A stretch of 64,000 nucleotides of DNA from Paenibacillus sp. Soil766 (GCF_001428105.1 NZ_LMSJ01000002.1:159475-223474); one strand, 5' to 3'; positions 35,397-45,193 are shown, numbered from the stretch's first letter. The notes: generated from the sequence alone by a model not told the origin. Program-made: numbers and translations.

Positions 35397-37271
35397 ATGT
35401 GTGGTATTACAGGTGTTATGTATTTTGAAGATAGAGAACCAACTGAGGCTAGTTTGAAGCAAATGACGGATGTGATTGTTCATCGGGGGCCGAATGATGA
35501 GGGCTTCTGGACAGAGAATCGCATTGGTTTAGGGTTTAGACGTTTATCCGTTATTGATATCAGAGAAGGCCATCAGCCATTAGCGAATGAAGATGAAACC
35601 GTTTGGATTATTTTCAACGGTGAAATTTATAATTACAAAGAGCTGCGCACGATGCTCCAGGAGCGCGGACACATTTTCCGTACGCAGAGTGACACAGAGG
35701 TCATCGTCCATCTGTATGAGGAATTCGGCGAGGATTGCGTGAAGCACATGCGCGGTATGTTTGGTTTTGTTATCTGGGACCGCAAGAAGAAGCAGCTGTT
35801 CGGTGCGAGAGACCACTTCGGCATTAAGCCGTTTTATTATCATGTGAGTGACCGTCAATTCCTGTTCGGCTCGGAAATCAAGAGCTTGCTGGCGGCGGAA
35901 GGCATGAATCGGTTGATCCATACGGACAGCTTGCTGAATTATTTGACCTTTCAATATGTACCGGAGCCGCATACGATGTTCCAAGGGATTTATAAGCTGC
36001 CCCCGGCTCATTCAGTTACCATCACATTTGAAGGCAAAATGACCCTACATAAGTATTGGGATCCCATGTTTGAGCCAGAAGAGAAACCATTTGATTACTA
36101 TGTGGAACAAATTCGTGAAGGCTTGAAAGAATCCGTCAAGCTCCACATGGTCAGCGATGTGGAACGCGGATGCTTCCTGTCGAGCGGGATCGACTCGACG
36201 GCAATTGCTACACACATGCGGAACATCGAACCGATCCGCACGTTCTCCGTTGGCTTCGATGGCGCCAACAACGAGACGCCGATCGCTGCTCAGACCGCAG
36301 CGACGCTCGGGACAGAGCACTACGACAAAATCATCACGCAGGATGATTTCTTCGCTACCATGCCGAAAGCGATCTGGCACCAGGACGAGCCTGTCGCCGA
36401 TCCTTCGGCCATTGCTCTCTACCACGTGGCTCAGCTTGCGCGCGAGCAGGTAACGGTTGTGCTGTCCGGCGAAGGCGCGGACGAGCTCTTCGGCGGCTAT
36501 CGCATTTATCGCGAGCCGCAGTCGCTCAAGCCGCTGGATCAGCTGCCGCCATCGGTGAAGCGTATGCTGAACCGCTTCGCACGCATTTTACCGAGCGGAG
36601 TGAAAGGCCGCAACTATGTGTTGCGGGGGACGACTCCGCTGGAGGAACGTTTCCTCGGGAATGCCAAAATCTTCTCCGAGGATATGAAAGCGGAAGTGCT
36701 CCGCCTCGATAGCGAGATGCTGCGCGCCTACAAAAATCCCGTGCAAATCGCCGGCGATTACTATAACAAAACGAAGCATCTAGATCCCGTAAGCCGGATG
36801 CAGTACATCGACATGAATTTGTGGATGCCTGGGGATATTCTCATGAAAGCCGACAAAATGACGATGGCGCATTCCCTGGAACTGCGCGTTCCTTTTCTGG
36901 ACAAGGAATTGTTCGAAGTGGCTCGCCGCATTCCAGCGAAGTATCGCATAGCGAACGGGACAACGAAGTACATTTTCCGCAAAGCGATGGAAGGGATCAT
37001 TCCAGATCCGATTCTGAATCGTCCAAAGTTAGGCTTCCCAGTACCCCTGCGGGATTGGATGAAAGGTAAGATGGGCGATATGGTGATGGATCAAATCAAA
37101 ACCAGCGGTATTGAGGATTATATTGATATTCAGGCAGTTGAGAAAATGCTGCATAAGCATCGCATCGGTCAAGGAGACTACGCACGCCGATTGTGGACCC
37201 TATATATATTTGCACTTTGGCACAAAACGTTCATGGAAGAACTGCCTAAAAAAGTGCTCACTGCTTACTAG
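35397..37271 (+). CDS. asnB: Asparagine synthetase (glutamine-hydrolysing)
   Basis: It makes asparagine from aspartate, ATP and glutamine. The N-terminal class II amidotransferase domain (about 2-190) needs a free Cys at position 2, which fixes the start at ATG 35397 (MCGITGV) and not at the GTG four codons before. RGPNDEGFW and FNGEIYNY are present. The C-terminal synthetase domain has the PP-loop SSGIDS (262-267) and SGEGADELFGGY. It has 624 residues. GGAGGAGTGA lies upstream. The middle of the gene is visibly richer in G and C than its surroundings. No neighbour is functionally linked. Confidence 0.97.
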   Translation: MCGITGVMYFEDREPTEASLKQMTDVIVHRGPNDEGFWTENRIGLGFRRLSVIDIREGHQPLANEDETVWIIFNGEIYNYKELRTMLQERGHIFRTQSDTEVIVHLYEEFGEDCVKHMRGMFGFVIWDRKKKQLFGARDHFGIKPFYYHVSDRQFLFGSEIKSLLAAEGMNRLIHTDSLLNYLTFQYVPEPHTMFQGIYKLPPAHSVTITFEGKMTLHKYWDPMFEPEEKPFDYYVEQIREGLKESVKLHMVSDVERGCFLSSGIDSTAIATHMRNIEPIRTFSVGFDGANNETPIAAQTAATLGTEHYDKIITQDDFFATMPKAIWHQDEPVADPSAIALYHVAQLAREQVTVVLSGEGADELFGGYRIYREPQSLKPLDQLPPSVKRMLNRFARILPSGVKGRNYVLRGTTPLEERFLGNAKIFSEDMKAEVLRLDSEMLRAYKNPVQIAGDYYNKTKHLDPVSRMQYIDMNLWMPGDILMKADKMTMAHSLELRVPFLDKELFEVARRIPAKYRIANGTTKYIFRKAMEGIIPDPILNRPKLGFPVPLRDWMKGKMGDMVMDQIKTSGIEDYIDIQAVEKMLHKHRIGQGDYARRLWTLYIFALWHKTFMEELPKKVLTAY

Positions 37272-37318
37272 ATCGACAATGACAAATGTAAGGCAGCATG
37301 AAACAGGAGTTGGCGCGA

Positions 37319-38056
37319 ATGGGAACCTATAAATTAATCGCACTTGATATGGATGGCACGCTACTAAACGAGGACAAGAAAATATCTGCGGAGAATCAAG
37401 CAGCGATTCGCGAAGCCTCTGCACAAGGCAAAGTGGTGATCATGTCCACGGGTCGCGGTGCCATCAGTGCTATGCCTTTCATTAAGGAGCTGGGGCTCTC
37501 AACGCCTCTTGTTGTGGTAAACGGCAGTGAAGTGTGGGCGTCGCCAGATACATTGCTGAAACGAACACTAGTACCGATTGAAACAATACGCAATTTGCAT
37601 CAGTTAGCGGTAGATAATGACTGCTGGTGGTGGGCGTATTCCGTCGCAGGTGTGTTCAATCGGGAAAGTTTAGGTCTAGATTTCAATCAGCATGAATGGC
37701 TTAAATTCGGATACTTTACGGACAATGCAGAGAAATTGCAACGCATTCGCGAAGTGGTGTCGAGTTGGGGAACACTTGAAATCACCAATTCACACCCGTC
37801 GAATCTCGAAATGAATCCGCTCGGCATCTCCAAAGCAACGGGCGTAGAAGCGGTGTGCCAACTTTTGGGTATTGCGATGTCCGAGGTGATTGCTATGGGT
37901 GACAGCGAAAATGATATTGCGATGATTCGTGAAGCAGGATTAGGTGTGGCTATGGGAAATGCCCAGGATGAAGTGAAGCGGATCGCTGATATCACGACAG
38001 TTACGAACAATGAGCATGCTGTCGCACAAGTCATTCGCACTTACATGCTCACCTAG
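37319..38056 (+). CDS. Cof-type HAD phosphatase
   Basis: This cytoplasmic sugar-phosphate or cofactor phosphatase is of the Cof/YkrA type (HAD class IIB). Motif I is LDMDGTLL (about 8-15) and the end motif is MGDSENDIAMI (about 198-208), with the cap between them. The start ATG at 37319 is preferred because AGGAG lies 9 bases upstream; the ATG at 37298 has no proper site. That gives 245 residues. It lies 47 bases after asnB and may be co-transcribed. The substrate is unknown. Confidence 0.92.
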   Translation: MGTYKLIALDMDGTLLNEDKKISAENQAAIREASAQGKVVIMSTGRGAISAMPFIKELGLSTPLVVVNGSEVWASPDTLLKRTLVPIETIRNLHQLAVDNDCWWWAYSVAGVFNRESLGLDFNQHEWLKFGYFTDNAEKLQRIREVVSSWGTLEITNSHPSNLEMNPLGISKATGVEAVCQLLGIAMSEVIAMGDSENDIAMIREAGLGVAMGNAQDEVKRIADITTVTNNEHAVAQVIRTYMLT

Positions 38057-38105
38057 TCCAGGACCAAGCTCCACATTCACGCTATAATGGAGGAATGAAC
38101 TGCGC

Positions 38106-38585
38106 ATGATTACCTTGGGTTGGATTGTCGTTATTCTTTTATTTGTCATCGGAATGGTGGGTGCCGTCTACCCGATTCTGCCTGGTGTATTGGCTATTTA
38201 TGCGGCTTTTTTCATCTATGGTTGGCTGAACACCTGGAAACACTTCGGCTTCTGGTTCTGGTTGATTCAGACTTTGATTGTCATTATTATTATCGTGGCG
38301 GATTATGCAGTAAGTGCCCTAGGTGTCAAAAAGTTCGGTGGCTCTAAACCGGCAATTGTCGGAAGTACCATTGGTTTGATCATTGGCCCTTTCGTGATTC
38401 CAGCATTCGGGATCATCCTTGGACCATTCATCGGCGCCGTAGTAGGTGAATTAATTGCCGGAACCTCCTGGCAGAACGCTGTTCGCGCAGGTATTGGGTC
38501 TGTGCTCGGTTTTTTTGCCAGCTCTGTGGTGAAAATTGTTTTGCAGCTCGCTATGATTATCATATTCTTCCTATGGATCTTTTGA
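38106..38585 (+). CDS. DUF456 membrane protein
   Basis: This is a 159-residue integral membrane protein with four to five helices. It shows the DUF456 pattern: an early GAVYPILPG, a charged loop after VADYAVSALGVKKFGGSK, and glycine-rich helices (GSTIGLIIGPF, GPFIGAVVGELIAG) that look like the glycine zippers of this family. The function is not known. ATG at 38106 is preceded by GGAGGAATG. A TATAAT (38083-38088) just upstream may give it its own promoter, although no good -35 is seen. Confidence 0.9.
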   Translation: MITLGWIVVILLFVIGMVGAVYPILPGVLAIYAAFFIYGWLNTWKHFGFWFWLIQTLIVIIIIVADYAVSALGVKKFGGSKPAIVGSTIGLIIGPFVIPAFGIILGPFIGAVVGELIAGTSWQNAVRAGIGSVLGFFASSVVKIVLQLAMIIIFFLWIF

Positions 38586-38631
38586 AGCTAAGAAGATCGT
38601 AACAAAACTGTAAGAGAGAGAAGGAACGGAC

Positions 38632-40326
38632 TTGACGAAGGTAACCAAAGATTCCCTTGTAAAAGGGACGCTCATTCTCACCGTAGCCGCGCTTGTAGCG
38701 CGGTTTCTCGGCGTTTTTCAGCGAATACCGCTGGTGCATCTCCTTGAGGAGAAAGGGATGGGCAGCTATTCCATTGCTTTTAATTTATATTCGATCCTGC
38801 TCGTTATCGCAACGGCGGGTATACCGAGTGCATTAAGTAAAATGGTTGCCGAGAAGAGAGCCATCGGTCGACCACAAGAAGCGCAAAGGATTTATCGGGC
38901 AGCGATTTGGTTTGCTGTCGTGGCTGGAGTTGGGATGACGGTACTGTTATACGTCTTCGCGCCAATTTATGCCGAGAATATTTCGCATGGTGGACCGGAT
39001 GCTACGTTAGCGACTAGAGCTATCGCACCAGCGATGCTGTTCTTCCCGCTTATCGCTATTATGCGCGGATACTTCCAAGGCAGACAACATATGATGCCTA
39101 ACGGTATCTCGCAAGTGGTGGAGCAAATATTCCGATTGATTACATCGATTCTACTTGCCTTTTTCTTGCTTAATATTTCACTCGGTTGGGGCGTTGCAGG
39201 GGCTTCCTTCGGGGGTGTTGTTGGTGGTATTGCCGCACTTGCCGTCATGCTGTACTATGCGTTGAAGCTGAAGCGAAATGATGCGCAAACGCGCCAGTCC
39301 GTCGGGACTGCTTCACAAGCCGCGGCAGAGCAGATTGGAGCTGCACGAACAGGTGATCAACCAGCTGAATTGTTCAGGTATCGGGATATTTATCGAAGCT
39401 TGCTGAAGCTTTCGATCCCGATCGTCGTTTTCTCCGTCACCGTCACCCTGGTGTATGCGATCGATACCTCGATGATTATACCGATGCTTGAAGATTCAAT
39501 CGGTGCCGCAGAGGCCTTAGGCTTAGTCGGGATCATTGGCGGCCGCGCGCAATCGCTTGCGGGGATTCCCATCATTTTGGCCATCGCATTGAGTCAATCC
39601 GTCGTCCCTATTATTTCGGCTGCGTATTCACGCAAAGATTTGAAACAAGTCGGACAGCAGACGACGCGCGTGTTGCAACTCGCGATTTTATCTGGTCTTC
39701 CTGCTGTACTTATGATTAGTATTGCGGCTAGGCCGATCGACTTCTTCGTGTTTGGGTATGAAGATTCCGCCTATGGGATTGCCCATGGTCCTGCGATGAT
39801 TTCCTTGCTGACAGCAGGAGCAATGTTCCAGATCGTCATGCAGACCTCAGGAGCCGTTCTGATGGGCATGGGACGGATGAAGCCGTTGATGGCTCATGTT
39901 GGTGTAGGAATCGCGATCAAGCTGCTTGGCAGCTTTGTATTAGGACAATGGTTTGGAATTTACGGCATCATTATTTCAACAGGACTTTGTTTTATCGCGA
40001 TGTCATGGCTGAATTTACGTTCACTCCGTAAGGAAGTATCGTTCACGATTCTGGGGCGTCGTTTCAGTGGACTTATGATAACGATCATTGTCATCGGCGT
40101 GGTTGGCTTTGCAGCGGAATGGCTGACGCACAACTATGTGGTGCCATTTCCTTGGTACCGTTTGAATCAAGGTATCCAAGCGGTGCTGATCTGCGGATTA
40201 ACCGTGGCGATGTATCCCCTTATGCTCATGGTTACGCGTGTGGTGACGAAGGAAGATGTGAAGAGCTTTCCATCACCCATACAGAAGCTCATTGCGAAAG
40301 CGAGTCGTGTCTTGAAACGATCTTAG
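38632..40326 (+). CDS. MOP-superfamily flippase (SpoVB/YtgP/MurJ-like)
   Basis: This membrane flippase for lipid-linked wall or polysaccharide precursors has about fourteen helices over 564 residues. The opening segment (KGTLILTVAALVARFLGVFQ) and GIPSALSKMVAEK are hallmarks of the polysaccharide-biosynthesis/SpoVB branch. A Gln/Ala-rich polar loop is present at about residues 214-245. The start is TTG at 38632, six bases after AAGGAACGG. YtgP of B. subtilis is a functional MurJ; this protein could fill that role or the SpoVB cortex role. Confidence 0.92.
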   Translation: MTKVTKDSLVKGTLILTVAALVARFLGVFQRIPLVHLLEEKGMGSYSIAFNLYSILLVIATAGIPSALSKMVAEKRAIGRPQEAQRIYRAAIWFAVVAGVGMTVLLYVFAPIYAENISHGGPDATLATRAIAPAMLFFPLIAIMRGYFQGRQHMMPNGISQVVEQIFRLITSILLAFFLLNISLGWGVAGASFGGVVGGIAALAVMLYYALKLKRNDAQTRQSVGTASQAAAEQIGAARTGDQPAELFRYRDIYRSLLKLSIPIVVFSVTVTLVYAIDTSMIIPMLEDSIGAAEALGLVGIIGGRAQSLAGIPIILAIALSQSVVPIISAAYSRKDLKQVGQQTTRVLQLAILSGLPAVLMISIAARPIDFFVFGYEDSAYGIAHGPAMISLLTAGAMFQIVMQTSGAVLMGMGRMKPLMAHVGVGIAIKLLGSFVLGQWFGIYGIIISTGLCFIAMSWLNLRSLRKEVSFTILGRRFSGLMITIIVIGVVGFAAEWLTHNYVVPFPWYRLNQGIQAVLICGLTVAMYPLMLMVTRVVTKEDVKSFPSPIQKLIAKASRVLKRS

Positions 40327-40337
40327 GAATAACGGCA

Positions 40338-41651
40338 TCAGGGGATAAATTTCTTAATCGCTTGAGCGCCAACAATAGCCAATTCAATTTTGCTCAGACC
40401 GAGGCACATATCTTGTGTTAAGTCGTAATTAACCGGAGCCGAAATGGATCGGATATGCTTAATTGGTTCTTCCACATTAGTAAACCAATCTCCTCGTTCA
40501 ACCGGCGCTAGCTGCCGATCAGGCCAAGCTGAGCGAAGAGGTGGACTATAGAACTGCGCTGCTCCTTCCTTTAAGTTGCAGCCATCAAGCCTCTCCTGAT
40601 ATTTAAGATCGGGAGGGGTTTTTCGTATGGGCGCGAACAGATGAGGCCAATAATCCGAGCGAGATCCGGTATGGGGAGTTGAAGAAGCAAACGTAAGGAC
40701 ACCTTGTAACACGCTTGGCACTCCGAAAAGAATCGCATATAAGGTTTTTCCGAACTCAATGCGTTCTGTGAGATTTTTGAAATTTTCAAGAATAAGGCCA
40801 GCAAGCCGTGGTTGAGGCAGCGATGCATCCGTTGAGTTGGATACAAAGGGGAATCCAACTTGATTAAGCTGCAGCCAAGCTTGTGTTTTGAAGAGAGGCG
40901 TGTCTAAGACGGTTCGTCGATACATAGGATGCTGGACAACACGTTCTTCAACGTAATTCTGTTCATTGACAATTAACCCAAGGGTTAGAAGGGCGGTATC
41001 TTGATAATGCCAGAAATCCTGCCAGATCGGGAGCATCCATGCGGATATTTGCAAATGAGGGAGAAGATGAAATAAACTGACTTTCCTTCGTTTACTTTCG
41101 GCATACAGCAGCATTTGTGGATAGGCATCTTGGAAGATAAGGGCATTCGCGCGTTCCAAAAAGGAAAATAAGTAATCTTTAGCTGTATTGCTGATCAAGT
41201 GAGGCAGCAGCTCCCCGCGCAAATCCGTCATGCACCATCCCCCATTGCGCGATACCATGTGAGCTAACAACGCCCAATGCAGCTCAGGAAAATCGCGATA
41301 GCATACCCAGTACGCTTGAGTACGAGTCACATTATTACGATTATTTATGCGAGTCTTAGCGACGATTTGTTCCACAATCTGTTGTTCTTGAAGTGTGGGT
41401 GAGGGAGATTTGACGCCTCCATGTTGTAAGGATAGTTGTTGGTGCAATGCTTTTTCTAATTTGGCCAGTGTAGCAGGAGGGATTTCGATGTTGGGAGTCG
41501 ACGATCCATGCTCATGTTCAGCAAGCTCTGAGAAATTCATGAACTTGGCGGCCTGCTGTTTAACAAGCTGTACAACTGCACCCGGGAGCCCTCGCATTTT
41601 TCCGTAAAAACCTTGATTATCGTTGCTTTTCGGTGGAAGATTGACTCTCAT
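40338..41651 (-). CDS. DUF2515 (YppC-like) protein
   Basis: This is a 437-residue soluble protein of the DUF2515 family known from Bacillales, with no assigned role. Recognisable segments are TRTQAYWVCYRDFPELHWALLAHMVSRNGGW in two parts, with many Trp, Tyr and His residues, and AESKRRKVSLFHLLP. The start is put at ATG 41651 because AAAGGAGG ends five bases before it; an open extension of 59 codons upstream is Cys/Tyr-rich and runs into the promoter of the next gene. It is convergent with the flippase gene, with 11 bases between them. Confidence 0.88.
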   Translation of the reverse strand: MRVNLPPKSNDNQGFYGKMRGLPGAVVQLVKQQAAKFMNFSELAEHEHGSSTPNIEIPPATLAKLEKALHQQLSLQHGGVKSPSPTLQEQQIVEQIVAKTRINNRNNVTRTQAYWVCYRDFPELHWALLAHMVSRNGGWCMTDLRGELLPHLISNTAKDYLFSFLERANALIFQDAYPQMLLYAESKRRKVSLFHLLPHLQISAWMLPIWQDFWHYQDTALLTLGLIVNEQNYVEERVVQHPMYRRTVLDTPLFKTQAWLQLNQVGFPFVSNSTDASLPQPRLAGLILENFKNLTERIEFGKTLYAILFGVPSVLQGVLTFASSTPHTGSRSDYWPHLFAPIRKTPPDLKYQERLDGCNLKEGAAQFYSPPLRSAWPDRQLAPVERGDWFTNVEEPIKHIRSISAPVNYDLTQDMCLGLSKIELAIVGAQAIKKFIP

Positions 41652-41763
41652 CATGGCCTCCTTTCTGGAAACGCAATCCTTCTTTCTATTATTTGCATGT
41701 AACCAGTCAGGTATGTCAACGCGGTGGAAATAACAAAGTGAGAACCTATATTTATTCCAAATG

Positions 41764-41793
41764 TTGACAGAATATGTGTATGAGTAGTATAGT
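41764..41793 (+). promoter_or_regulatory. Promoter of the GntR-ABC operon
   Basis: A perfect TTGACA (41764-41769) and TATAGT (41788-41793) are spaced by 18 bases. Confidence 0.75.
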
Positions 41794-41830
41794 ACACTTG
41801 TAGTGTATGAACTAGTTAGTACACACACTA
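41793..41830. promoter_or_regulatory. Putative operator for the YtrA-like repressor
   Basis: TACAC-N5-GTGTA (41793-41807) is followed by overlapping TAGTGT...ACACTA symmetry (41801-41830). Both overlap the start of transcription just downstream of the -10. The repressor gene begins 45 bases further, so autoregulation is likely. Confidence 0.6.
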
Positions 41831-41874
41831 AATAATTCCAGTTTTACCTAGAAAGGAACATAGGAGATGGGTAG

Positions 41875-42261
41875 ATGAACATTACGTTTAATAATCGCGA
41901 TCCCGTTTATCTGCAGGTTGTAAGGTATTTCAAAGAGGAAATGGCCACGGGCAGGCTGATAGGCGGACAGGAAATTCCGTCAAGGCGAGAGCTAGCAGGG
42001 CTGCTTCAAATCAATCCGAACACCGCACAGAAAGCTTATAAAGAAATGGAGGAGCAGAACTTGATCACAACAGCAGGTAATTCCCCGAGTCGGATAACGA
42101 CGGATAAGCATATTTTGAATACCATTCGTGAAGAACTCATTCAAGAAGCCGTTGGGGTGTTCGTTCAATCCATCAGCAAAATTGGGCTGCCAACGGAAGA
42201 ATTGCTGCGTGTTGTGAAAGAGAAATATGAGGCGGAACGCGTAAGGGAGGTATCGGAATGA
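41875..42261 (+). CDS. GntR-family repressor, YtrA type
   Basis: This winged-helix DNA-binding protein has the short C-terminal tail of the YtrA subfamily instead of a ligand-binding domain. The helix-turn-helix spans about residues 13-75: VYLQVVRYFKEEMATG, IPSRRELAGLLQINPNTAQK and the wing LITTAGNSPSRIT. It has 128 residues. ATG follows an AGGAGATGGGTAG stretch. Genes of this type repress the ABC transporter they precede and are often released by wall-active antibiotics, as ytrA is in Bacillus. The stop overlaps the next start by four bases. Confidence 0.93.
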   Translation: MNITFNNRDPVYLQVVRYFKEEMATGRLIGGQEIPSRRELAGLLQINPNTAQKAYKEMEEQNLITTAGNSPSRITTDKHILNTIREELIQEAVGVFVQSISKIGLPTEELLRVVKEKYEAERVREVSE

Positions 42262-42947
42262 TCGAAGTGGATGCACTTGTGAAGCGATTTGGGCGAAAAA
42301 ATGTATTGGAACAGGTTTCCTTTACCGCGGAGAAAGGCCAAATCACCTGTTTGATAGGGATCAACGGCGTGGGCAAATCTACGATTATGAAGGCGATTAT
42401 GGGGTTGACCCCCATCCAAGGTGGAGCCATTCGTGTGGATGGCCAGATTCCAACTACGAAAACGTATGAAAAGGTTGTATTCATTCCGGACACCTTAACG
42501 ATGCCCTCTCACATGAAAATTAAAGAAGCCATGCTATTTATGAAAGATTTCTATGGGAATTGGAATGAAGCACGGGCGGAGGAGTTGATCACCTTTTTCA
42601 AATTGAATCCTGAGGATCGACTTTCGAGCTTGTCCAAAGGAAACTCAGCAAAGGCGAATCTGCTGCTGGGACTTTCATTGGATGCGGATTATTTACTCAT
42701 GGACGAGCCATTCTCAGGGATTGATATGTTCAGTCGCGAGCAAATTACAGCCGTATTCACAAGCCATTTGATGGAAGACCGCGGTGTTCTGATCACTACT
42801 CACGAAATTCAAGATATTGAGCATCTTATTGATAAAGTCGTTTTGCTGGATGGAGGGCGGGTTCGCAAACAGTTTTATCCAGAGGAAGTGCGCTCGAATG
42901 AAGGAAAGTCCGTTGTGGATGTCATGAGAGAGGTGTATGTGACTTGA
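42258..42947 (+). CDS. ABC transporter ATPase, YtrB-like
   Basis: This is the ATPase of an exporter-type ABC system. Walker A is GINGVGKST (about 34-42) and Walker B LLMDEPFSGID. The signature is degenerate (SLSKGNSAKANLL instead of LSGGQ), as is usual in the YtrB/GntR-linked group. It has 229 residues. ATG overlaps the repressor stop (ATGA). The stop overlaps the start of the membrane subunit, so the three genes form a tightly coupled unit. Confidence 0.93.
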   Translation: MIEVDALVKRFGRKNVLEQVSFTAEKGQITCLIGINGVGKSTIMKAIMGLTPIQGGAIRVDGQIPTTKTYEKVVFIPDTLTMPSHMKIKEAMLFMKDFYGNWNEARAEELITFFKLNPEDRLSSLSKGNSAKANLLLGLSLDADYLLMDEPFSGIDMFSREQITAVFTSHLMEDRGVLITTHEIQDIEHLIDKVVLLDGGRVRKQFYPEEVRSNEGKSVVDVMREVYVT

Positions 42948-43777
42948 AATTCTTTATTAAGTTGTTGAACTGGGAACTGGTACGGTTCAGCAAACTATAT
43001 GGTGCCTTGGCGCTTCTGTTGGTGGTATCTCAATTTGTGGGGATTTGGCTAACGGCCCAATCCTATCTCAGTGATGCACATGCTTGGGTGGACAGAAATG
43101 GCGGAACAGAAGCACAGTACGCGGAAAACTTTCAAAAATTGAATCTTATTAATATTTTTCATTCGGTCTGGTACGAAGGAGCAATCAGTTTATGTGCAAT
43201 CGTTCTGCTTCTTTATGTTTTCATGATTTGGTACAAGGAATGGTTCGGTCGGAATACGTTTGCTTATCGACTGCTTATGTTGCCAACTTCACGGATGAAC
43301 GTATATTACGCTAAGTTAAGTGCGATTGTGCTGTTTGTATTTGGTTTTGTTTCCCTACAATTTGTGGTGATTCCGCTTCAATTGGCCTCCTTCCTTGCTA
43401 TCATCCCAGCTGAACTAAGAGCAGCGGTTACTATTGGAGAACTGATCCGAAGAGATCCTTTGCTGAATTTGTTTATGCCTAGCTATGTTATGCAATTTAT
43501 TTTGTATTATGGAGCTGGTATTCTAGGTGTTTTTGTACTCTTCACGGCCATACTGCTGGAACGAAGTTATCGATGGAAGGGCATTGTTGCGGGTATTCTG
43601 TACGGTGCAGCGGTTCTGACCTTGATCGTTTTGCCACAAGAAATAAGTCAATTAGGAATTACACTTCCGCTATTTCCAAGCGAAATCGTGTTGCTGCAGG
43701 TGTTCATCGGACTGTGTATGATCGCCGTTTCAATAGGATTTAGTTCCTATTTGCTGCGAAAAAAGGTAACGGTGTAA
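42944..43777 (+). CDS. ABC-2 type membrane subunit
   Basis: This is a membrane protein with about six hydrophobic helices over 277 residues, without conserved permease motifs, as is usual for ABC-2 subunits that go with YtrB-like ATPases. A polar extracellular loop follows the first helix (about 40-70). The start is TTG at 42944, overlapping the ATPase stop (TTGA), with AGAGAGGTG about 10 bases upstream. It is the probable partner of the ATPase at 42258. The substrate is unknown; cell-envelope stress is a plausible context. Confidence 0.88.
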   Translation: MKFFIKLLNWELVRFSKLYGALALLLVVSQFVGIWLTAQSYLSDAHAWVDRNGGTEAQYAENFQKLNLINIFHSVWYEGAISLCAIVLLLYVFMIWYKEWFGRNTFAYRLLMLPTSRMNVYYAKLSAIVLFVFGFVSLQFVVIPLQLASFLAIIPAELRAAVTIGELIRRDPLLNLFMPSYVMQFILYYGAGILGVFVLFTAILLERSYRWKGIVAGILYGAAVLTLIVLPQEISQLGITLPLFPSEIVLLQVFIGLCMIAVSIGFSSYLLRKKVTV

Positions 43778-43847
43778 ATTCTCGAACTCTCGAATTCTCG
43801 AGATTCGCATGAAAAGCTTTCAAAGACAATGCTAAGGAGGTGCACGC

Positions 43848-45074
43848 ATGAAACGATACTGGCTGCTTGCTACACTGATACCCTTTTGTGTATTAGCTAT
43901 GGGAACGTATTATGTGTCAGGTACTAGTGATCAGAAGCAGGAATATGTGTTGAAAACGATGAAAGGCTCAGAAAGCGATGCTGCTGGGCTGCAAATCAAG
44001 GTAGATATGGAAGGCATACAGACTATGGTTTCTACTAAGGGAAGCGAGTCTGGAGTCGAGCAACTCTCTTATTTCGAAAGCCTTGATGCTAATCATTACT
44101 ATGAAAATGATTTGAAAAGGCTTGTCAAAGAGCATCGTTCATTCATGCGAGGGAAGAATGATGTGAACGCCTTTTATGAGGATGATCAGGTACTTGCGTA
44201 TGTGGGTACTGAAGCTCACAATGATGTATCGAAGAAACAATCAAACCGGTTAACCATCTCATTAATGGGGAAATTGGACCAAGAAACATCATCATTTCAG
44301 GTTCTTACAGACAAGAAAAACGACGAATATATAAATATCCATGATGTTCAGGTCAAAGATCAGATTATGAAGGTACTTGTTAATCGTATGCGAACCGACA
44401 AATATCCGCAGTTCTATCATGTTGGATACGATATGTATACGATTGATCTTACAAGCAAAAGCTTGTTGAAAAGCGAGCAGATCCTGGCTGCTGAGACACG
44501 AGCGAATGAAATAAGAACGACCACATGGTATATATCGGGCAAAGATCGGATTGCCCCAGGTGGATATGCGATATTTGATCGCAGTGAAAATAAAATCGTA
44601 GATAAGGTCGAAAGTAAGACCGTAAAGAGAAATGAAGGGTTAGTAAATCGGGAGATTCGTGTATACGATATTTGGAACGGACAATGGCGGACACTGCAGA
44701 GTGAGCCACTGCATAGCTTTTTGATGGAGGATAACTCGATGGGGATGTCTATCCAGTATGTCAATCAAGAGCTATCATTGGCTGCTATATCGGAAAATAA
44801 AGATACTCACGTCATGGTAGTCAATGTAGTGGAGAATAAAGTGATTCGTGATGTTCAACTACCGCTTCAAGCTATTCAGAAAGAGTGGGGCAGAGTCAAT
44901 TATAGCGTAGTAGAGAAGGATCGATTGTACCTACTCATGTCCGGTCGTCCCAAACCAGCCGCTGCAATCGTTGAACTGCAAACAGGGAACATTCTCTATC
45001 AGGGCGAGGTAGAGCGTAAGGATCAGAATAGTATTGGCTATATCAATGCGAACGGAATCAACGTGCAGGAATAA
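43848..45074 (+). CDS. Exported or membrane-anchored accessory protein
   Basis: An N-terminal hydrophobic segment (about 5-24) without a lipobox is followed by about 380 residues of soluble, beta-rich sequence with many Lys, Asp and Ser. No family is recognised with certainty; the repeated short strands may form a propeller-like fold. ATG follows AAGGAGGTGCACGC. It is 70 bases behind the ABC membrane subunit and before a strong terminator, so it is likely the fourth gene of the repressor-ABC operon, perhaps a sensor or partner of the exporter on the outer face. Confidence 0.75.
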   Translation: MKRYWLLATLIPFCVLAMGTYYVSGTSDQKQEYVLKTMKGSESDAAGLQIKVDMEGIQTMVSTKGSESGVEQLSYFESLDANHYYENDLKRLVKEHRSFMRGKNDVNAFYEDDQVLAYVGTEAHNDVSKKQSNRLTISLMGKLDQETSSFQVLTDKKNDEYINIHDVQVKDQIMKVLVNRMRTDKYPQFYHVGYDMYTIDLTSKSLLKSEQILAAETRANEIRTTTWYISGKDRIAPGGYAIFDRSENKIVDKVESKTVKRNEGLVNREIRVYDIWNGQWRTLQSEPLHSFLMEDNSMGMSIQYVNQELSLAAISENKDTHVMVVNVVENKVIRDVQLPLQAIQKEWGRVNYSVVEKDRLYLLMSGRPKPAAAIVELQTGNILYQGEVERKDQNSIGYINANGINVQE

Positions 45075-45084
45075 AACGGTAGAG

Positions 45085-45115
45085 AACCCCCTAATCACAA
45101 GGATCAGGGGGTTTT
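45085..45115 (+). terminator. Terminator of the GntR-ABC operon
   Basis: AACCCCCT and AGGGGGTTTT with an inner ATC/GAT pair form a strong hairpin 11 bases after the stop. Confidence 0.88.
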
Positions 45116-45193
45116 GTATGTCATAAATGGGGATACGTACTGCGTAAAATATCCAATTTTAGGTAAATATTCTCGCGTAGAATAACATAATCT

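Noticed and set aside
41652-41828. N-terminal extension of the DUF2515 protein
   Set aside because: The extra 59 codons are Cys/Tyr/Ser-rich, cover the promoter of the GntR operon, and the best ribosome site points to ATG 41651.
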